Shown: one piece after another, positions 63,820 through 64,000 of the stretch
Layout: every line of letters begins with the position of its first letter
Numbering within the stretch: the stretch's first letter is position 1
Origin: Gelidibacter gilvus
GTDB taxonomy: Bacteria > Bacteroidota > Bacteroidia > Flavobacteriales > Flavobacteriaceae
Assembly: GCF_004115975.1 (NCBI RefSeq)
Contig: NZ_SDDZ01000001.1
Span: 920,743 to 984,742 of the forward strand
Reading direction: 5' to 3'
Length of the DNA stretch: 64,000 nucleotides
The notes under the pieces: model-generated
What the model was told of the DNA's origin: nothing
Seen by the model: only the letters and a program-made list of their open reading frames with translations
Databases searched by the model: none
Translations under genes and position numbers: made by a program

Positions 63820-64000
63820 GAAGGGCGAAGCGGGAAGCGCTGATTAACGATTGTTGATTGATGATTTGTCGAATGTCCATGCCTAAATAGCATTGACCAC
63901 TTTTAGTTAGTGATTAATATAAAATTACTGATTCTTTCTTTCTTAAACATCTTATTTTATTTTCAAAAGCTACTGGATTCATTTTGTTTAATGAACTATG
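63820..64000. other. non-coding right end with a dispersed repeat
   Basis: The last 181 nt hold GCTGATTAACGATTGTTGAT (63839-63858) followed by TGATGATTTGTC, a copy of the repeat that overlaps the FAD gene at 16308-16356. I see no gene start before the window ends. Confidence 0.5.

Overview
The window comes from an AT-rich Bacteroidota chromosome, most likely a marine member of the Flavobacteriaceae. The evidence is: Bacteroidota-type promoters (TTG, about 20 nt, TAnnTTTG) and few Shine-Dalgarno sequences; an AsmA-like protein, a GLPGLI protein, a TonB receptor with a carboxypeptidase-like N-terminus and a DUF5686 protein; methionine synthase split in two genes; and many short palindromic intergenic repeats. 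There are two tRNA genes and no rRNA, CRISPR array, prophage or intact insertion sequence. Nearly all of the window is housekeeping DNA, so the interest lies in gene fusions, RNA regulators and repeats that have landed in functional places.

Layout. 1-8.2 kb: partial AsmA-family gene (-), a FolK/deoxynucleoside kinase fusion, a TrmH-type RNA methyltransferase, a repeat-rich gap, mutS (TTG start), tRNA-Gly(GCC) and tRNA-Leu(UAA). 8.3-19.1 kb: small lipoprotein, Kdo transferase waaA, DegT aminotransferase plus galE, an exported amidohydrolase, fabD-lspA, a maltose-O-acetyltransferase-like gene, an FAD dehydrogenase, and a dihydrofolate reductase fused behind a two-helix membrane domain. 19.4-25.2 kb: stand-alone CBM48 protein, thyA, nucleoside transporter, bifunctional nuclease, etfA, etfB. 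25.8-31.4 kb: pdhB, DUF5686 outer-membrane protein, two envelope proteins. 31.7-39.5 kb: a phosphate-energy group (soluble pyrophosphatase, membrane pyrophosphatase, MgtC/DUF4010 protein, App1-like phosphatase, polyphosphate kinase). 39.6-47.2 kb: a second deoxynucleoside kinase, a propeller-like protein, a RelE/ParE-type toxin-antitoxin pair beside a 43-codon remnant of an OmpR-type regulator, then GLPGLI protein, TonB receptor and M28 peptidase.

47.3-62.6 kb is a methionine/cysteine/one-carbon block under three predicted SAM-sensing RNAs. metK (-) has a Bacteroidota promoter and a SAM-II-like aptamer with a roughly 40-nt insertion. Divergent from it, a SAM-I riboswitch leads metY, an OsmC protein, a three-part gene (MetX-like acyltransferase + aspartokinase-like domain + homoserine dehydrogenase), a second trans-sulfuration enzyme, cysE and cysM. 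A second SAM-I riboswitch leads the split metH genes and metF. The aspartokinase-like domain of the fusion has lost several signature residues and may be a pseudokinase. A lipid A deacylase-like protein closes the window.

The main candidates for something undescribed are: (1) the MetX/pseudo-aspartokinase/homoserine dehydrogenase fusion under a SAM-I riboswitch; (2) the expanded SAM-II-like leader of metK; (3) a palindromic repeat family found in P3 of the metH riboswitch and, as almost identical hairpins exactly 6 nt before the start codons, in front of thyA and metF, which both use methylene-tetrahydrofolate; (4) the 2TM-DHFR fusion; (5) the truncated regulator beside a toxin-antitoxin pair. 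No database search was possible; family calls rest on motifs read from the translations.
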